This document shows positions 5,746 through 8,140 of a stretch of 8,140 nucleotides of DNA, one piece after another; the first letter of the stretch is position 1, and each line of letters begins with the position of its first letter. Both the position numbers and the translations under genes were made by a program. The stretch is from Porphyrobacter sp. (GTDB lineage Bacteria > Pseudomonadota > Alphaproteobacteria > Sphingomonadales > Sphingomonadaceae), in NCBI GenBank assembly GCA_021732945.1, contig JAKFWB010000322.1:1-8140 (forward strand), given 5' to 3'. The notes beneath the pieces are model-generated. The model was given only the letters and a program-made list of their open reading frames with translations, was not told where the DNA came from and made no database searches.

Positions 5746-7550
5746 GCCTTGCCGATCCCGCTGAATGCCGAGGTGCGGAGGATCTCGAATTCAGCGTCGA
5801 TCCCGTCGGCAATTCCGAAGCTCTTCAGCCGAATGCTCGGCTCGCGCCCTATGATCAGAGTGATCCACCCCTCGATCATGGCGTTGGCGAATCGGTTATG
5901 GCGCCGGGCGCGCCGCTCGCGGACGAACTCGCGGCTGGTCTCGATGACGTCCTCCGGAGCATCCGCCCCGAGATCGGCGATAACGACGGGGTCCAAGAGC
6001 AGCCAGAACCGGTCGAGCCGATAGTCGACGCGCAGCTCGCAGGCCTCGCTCCAGGGCACTTCGGTTTTGGGGATCAATCCTGCAAGTCGATCAACGGGCT
6101 TGGCGGTGTCGGTGTTGAATACCGCAGGCTGCACCTGCCCTGGGACGGGCCGGAGCCGGGCTCGATTGCGCCGACGCTCGATCGTGAGCCCAGGGCGCTG
6201 GGCGATCGAACGGAAGAGCGCGTCACGAACCAGGGCTCGCTCGCCGCCCTCTTTGAAGAGTCGCTTGTCAGAAAGCGGGTGCTGATCGAACGCTTTGATG
6301 CCGAACGGCTCGAAAGCGGCCCTAATGTCGGCGTCGCGTCCAAAGGCCAGCACGCCGTCACGGGTGCGGTGCGCGATTATGTCGACGGCCGCTTTGGCAA
6401 TCGCCTCGTCAATCTCCTTGTCGCCGCCGATGGTGCAATCGACGATCCGGCAGAGCGCTGGCCGGGACGTGACCGCCAAGGCGTTCATGCGGATCGCCGG
6501 TACTGAACCGGTGCTTATCCGCGGCGTCGCCTTGGCCAGCCGCGGACGGGCAGCGCCCGTCAAGGCTGCGATCTTCTCGGCCGTTTGCGGCAGGTAGCGC
6601 AGCAGGTCTGAGAAGAGCTCGTCGAACGACTCCGCCTCGACGAGATGGGCGTCGATGCCAAGAGCCCGGGCACGATCGATCAGTTCGGTGACAGCGGGAT
6701 AGGGCGTATCGTGACCGCGCTTGAACCAGAACAAGCCACCCGGAAATCCTCGGCCGTCGTCGAGCGCTTCGGTGAGGGCCTCCATGATCGACGCGTCGCG
6801 GCCGCTGTAGCCGATGATGGCGAGGCCTTGCCGCCGGCCGGCGTCGATCAGGTTGCGCCTCATTTCGACGTCCTGCTGGCGAAGCTCGGCGTCGGTGTTC
6901 TTGAGCGCGTCGGAGTGGTAGTCACCATGCAGCTTGCCGTAGACCGGCCAGCGGTTTTCGTCGAAGGCGCGGCGGACTCTCCCCGGCTCCTTCAAGTCGC
7001 CGACGACAAGGCGGCCGGTCCCGCCGAGACGTTCGGCGGCCGCGTCCTCGACAGTGCGATCGAAATTGGTCGACCAGACGACCCGGCAGAGATCCTCGGC
7101 CATCAGCATGGCGAGCGCGTGGTGGCCGAACGATGGCTTGCCGCGCGCAATAAGCTCATCAAGATAAGAGCGGCGGTCCTTGGCCGAATGGTAGGTTGCC
7201 TCGAAATAGGCCGAGTACTCGGTTTCCGAGCCCGCAGGCGGAAAGCTGCCGAGCGCATCAAAATGCGCCTGCAGCTTGCGCTGCACCGCCGGCTCGCCGA
7301 TATCGGTGATCGCCGAGGGCGGCAGCTTCTTCTGCGACCGGTACAGGCGCTGCTTGAAATCCCAGATCATGTCGCCGGCTGTCTTGATGCCTGCAGCCCG
7401 CGAGGCACCTGCACCCACGAACCACATAATCTGCGCAGCGCGCAGCTGAAATAACCTCAGGAAGGCCGGTGTATCGAGAGCGCGAACTACCGGCCCGGCT
7501 GGCGCAGGCTCAGCATCGAGCGTCTCCCGGGAAGAGGGCAACAAATTCAT
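5742..7550 (-). CDS. SIR2-APAZ effector of the short Argonaute system
   Basis: A 602-residue protein from ATG 7550 (606 from TTG 7562, the numbering used here). Residues about 40-325 are a SIR2 domain with the NAD-binding GAGAS (50-54), STNFD with N166, KLHGD with H212 and IIGYSGRD (249-256), all the expected NADase residues. Residues about 355-606 match the APAZ region that binds short pAgos in place of the missing N/PAZ part, including WSEACELRVDY, FWLLLDP and RHNRFANAMIEGWITL. By family knowledge, target recognition by the bound Argonaute triggers NAD+ depletion and growth arrest or death of the invaded cell. The gene comes first in the operon, the order usual for this family. The start is ambiguous: AAGGAG (7575-7580) lies 12 bp before TTG 7562 and 24 bp before ATG 7550, while GGAG lies only 2 bp before the ATG. 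I prefer the ATG; the domain calls do not depend on it. Confidence 0.93.
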   Translation of the reverse strand: MNLLPSSRETLDAEPAPAGPVVRALDTPAFLRLFQLRAAQIMWFVGAGASRAAGIKTAGDMIWDFKQRLYRSQKKLPPSAITDIGEPAVQRKLQAHFDALGSFPPAGSETEYSAYFEATYHSAKDRRSYLDELIARGKPSFGHHALAMLMAEDLCRVVWSTNFDRTVEDAAAERLGGTGRLVVGDLKEPGRVRRAFDENRWPVYGKLHGDYHSDALKNTDAELRQQDVEMRRNLIDAGRRQGLAIIGYSGRDASIMEALTEALDDGRGFPGGLFWFKRGHDTPYPAVTELIDRARALGIDAHLVEAESFDELFSDLLRYLPQTAEKIAALTGAARPRLAKATPRISTGSVPAIRMNALAVTSRPALCRIVDCTIGGDKEIDEAIAKAAVDIIAHRTRDGVLAFGRDADIRAAFEPFGIKAFDQHPLSDKRLFKEGGERALVRDALFRSIAQRPGLTIERRRNRARLRPVPGQVQPAVFNTDTAKPVDRLAGLIPKTEVPWSEACELRVDYRLDRFWLLLDPVVIADLGADAPEDVIETSREFVRERRARRHNRFANAMIEGWITLIIGREPSIRLKSFGIADGIDAEFEILRTSAFSGIGKA

Positions 7551-7574
7551 TGCTCCGGACAAGGGGGGCCGGCG

Positions 7575-7580
7575 CTCCTT
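7575..7580 (-). promoter_or_regulatory. Shine-Dalgarno candidate bearing on the SIR2-APAZ start
   Basis: AAGGAG on the minus strand is a near-perfect ribosome site, but it is 12 bp before an in-frame TTG (7562) and 24 bp before the ATG (7550). It therefore favours the TTG start by spacing, while codon preference favours the ATG. The difference is four residues. Confidence 0.4.
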
Positions 7581-7621
7581 TCAGTGACAGCCGTTCGACC
7601 GGGCGGCAGTAGAGGGCTATA

Positions 7622-7639
7622 CTCGACGATATCGTAGAG
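7622..7639. promoter_or_regulatory. 18-bp imperfect palindrome, possible operator
   Basis: CTC-g-ACGAT/ATCGT-a-GAG is symmetric at 16 of 18 positions, with a perfect 10-bp core ACGATATCGT at 7626-7635. It overlaps the candidate -10 box and the predicted start of the SIR2-APAZ/Ago transcript, where a repressor dimer would block the promoter. No regulator gene is identifiable in the window. Confidence 0.42.
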
Positions 7640-7660
7640 CGGACTGTGGGGTGAGAACAA
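7631..7660 (-). promoter_or_regulatory. Putative sigma70-type promoter of the SIR2-APAZ/Ago operon
   Basis: On the minus strand TTGTTC (7660-7655) and TACGAT (7636-7631) are 18 bp apart. The predicted start near 7624 leaves a leader of about 70 bases before the coding start. The -10 hexamer equals the one proposed for int. The rest of 7563-7759 shows no gene. Confidence 0.4.
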
Positions 7661-7759
7661 AAGGGAAAATTGCCTGTGGATACTTGCTGAGAAGCAGGCT
7701 GACTGGATGCAGATCTGGTGGTTGGGCAGGGCCCAAGACGGCGCCAAAGGGGCGGGTTC

Positions 7760-8140
7760 TTGGATCGTCAGGGCGCCATTGCGGTCATTTCTAATGGCGC
7801 TCTGTCAGGCGCCTCCGACGATGCGCCGCTCTGCGCCAAGCGGGATTATCCAGCCACCCGCGTGGTCCGTCCGGGCGAGTTCGTCTGGGCTTACTGTCTC
7901 GGCCAGGCGGCCCCGGATGATTTGGGCTTCGCCGTTGATGGCCTCCCGTATGAGATCGCGTTCGATTCCAACGAAGACCGGGCGAAGATTGAGCCGGGCG
8001 AGCGCCTCTTGGTCGGCTACACCGACAGTCTCATCCGTTATTGGCCCAGCCCGCGTGATGATTCCTCCCACGAGCCCGCCTGTGACGCCGGCCCTTTCCA
8101 CGTCCCTTATCGGAGTGGCATCCAGAAGTGCGCGGGCGCG
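7760..8140 (+). CDS. Partial hypothetical reading frame running off the right edge
   Basis: From a TTG at 7760, with AAGGGG (7747-7752) upstream as a possible ribosome site, the frame is open for 127 codons to the window end. By hand count roughly three quarters of its third positions are G or C, against about two thirds for the exactly antiparallel minus-strand frame (stop at 7805-7807), which is also open to the edge. In a high-GC genome this favours the plus frame. The stretch GEFVWAYCLGQAAP, GLPYEIAF and IEPGERLLVGYTDSLI recalls the end of SpoIIE/PP2C-type phosphatase domains (the 'pGDrlllyTDG' region), but the match is weak and the first residues do not fit a full domain. It may be a real divergent gene, a degraded one, or non-coding. 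Confidence 0.33.
   Translation, partial: MDRQGAIAVISNGALSGASDDAPLCAKRDYPATRVVRPGEFVWAYCLGQAAPDDLGFAVDGLPYEIAFDSNEDRAKIEPGERLLVGYTDSLIRYWPSPRDDSSHEPACDAGPFHVPYRSGIQKCAGA

Larger units (their letters stand above)
994..8140. mobile_element. Integrative element or genomic island (left boundary seen, right end off-window)
   Basis: The element is inferred from a tRNA-Arg 3' half acting as att site (994-1039), an adjacent tyrosine integrase reading inward, and cargo of defence type: a nuclease-like protein and SIR2-APAZ/short Argonaute. No second copy of the tRNA segment occurs within the window, so the other end must lie beyond 8140; an intact tRNA-Arg(CCG) would be expected there. I see no conjugation, replication or phage structural genes, so this could be a satellite-like island or only the first part of a larger element. 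That the Argonaute operon belongs to the same element is an inference from proximity. Confidence 0.55.

Noticed and set aside
5427..6506. Long plus-strand open frame across the Argonaute/SIR2-APAZ junction
   Set aside because: It is a GC-driven shadow crossing two real overlapping genes and has no motif of its own.
7675..7683. DnaA-box-like TGTGGATAC (8 of 9)
   Set aside because: It is a single near match with no cluster and no replication gene, as expected by chance.
7805..8101. Minus-strand open frame at the right edge
   Set aside because: Its codons align exactly with the plus frame and its third positions are less GC-rich than the plus frame's. It is kept only as the alternative reading.
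1..8140. CRISPR array, rRNA or insertion sequence
   Set aside because: I saw no regularly spaced repeats, no rRNA-like stretch, and no transposase or terminal inverted repeats.

Overview
The window reads as a high-GC alphaproteobacterium. This is inferred from the umuDC-type polymerase V remnants, the codon use and the integrase style; a sphingomonad or rhizobial relative is plausible, but the genus cannot be fixed from sequence alone. It is an accessory region with a broken chromosomal (or older-island) flank on the left and a tRNA-targeted integrative element carrying defence-type genes on the right.

Left flank (1-993). The tail of a UmuD-like gene stops just before its expected last strand. 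A low-GC gene with a HEPN-type Rx4H motif follows. It overlaps by ATGA the start of umuC, which survives as a stub of only 25 codons. The polymerase V operon therefore looks interrupted twice: a HEPN cassette between umuD and umuC, and loss of nearly all of umuC.

Element boundary (994-1217). On the minus strand lies the 3' half of a tRNA-Arg(CCG), from the anticodon loop to CCA, with no 5' half. This is an attachment-site copy and its polarity places the element to its right. A good sigma70-like promoter and a cluster of three 8-bp repeats (one pair forming a perfect 16-bp palindrome) precede a complete tyrosine integrase (1218-2564).

Cargo (2705-7550). First comes an uncharacterised 488-residue protein with a PD-(D/E)XK-like core (lower GC, plus strand). 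Convergent to it on the minus strand is a two-gene operon: a SIR2-APAZ protein followed, with a 4-bp overlap, by a short prokaryotic Argonaute (MID-PIWI). This is the known short-Argonaute/Sir2 (SPARSA-type) defence system. In that family the guide-loaded Argonaute senses invader nucleic acid and the SIR2 domain then destroys NAD+, stopping the infected cell. The guide 5'-end pocket and the SIR2 active-site residues look intact, while the PIWI slicer tetrad is incomplete, as expected.

Right edge (7563-8140). A divergent upstream region holds a candidate promoter with an 18-bp imperfect palindrome over its -10 box. A weakly supported plus-strand reading frame then runs off the window. The other end of the element is not in view. 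The least explained parts are the 488-residue nuclease-like gene and the HEPN gene inside umuDC.
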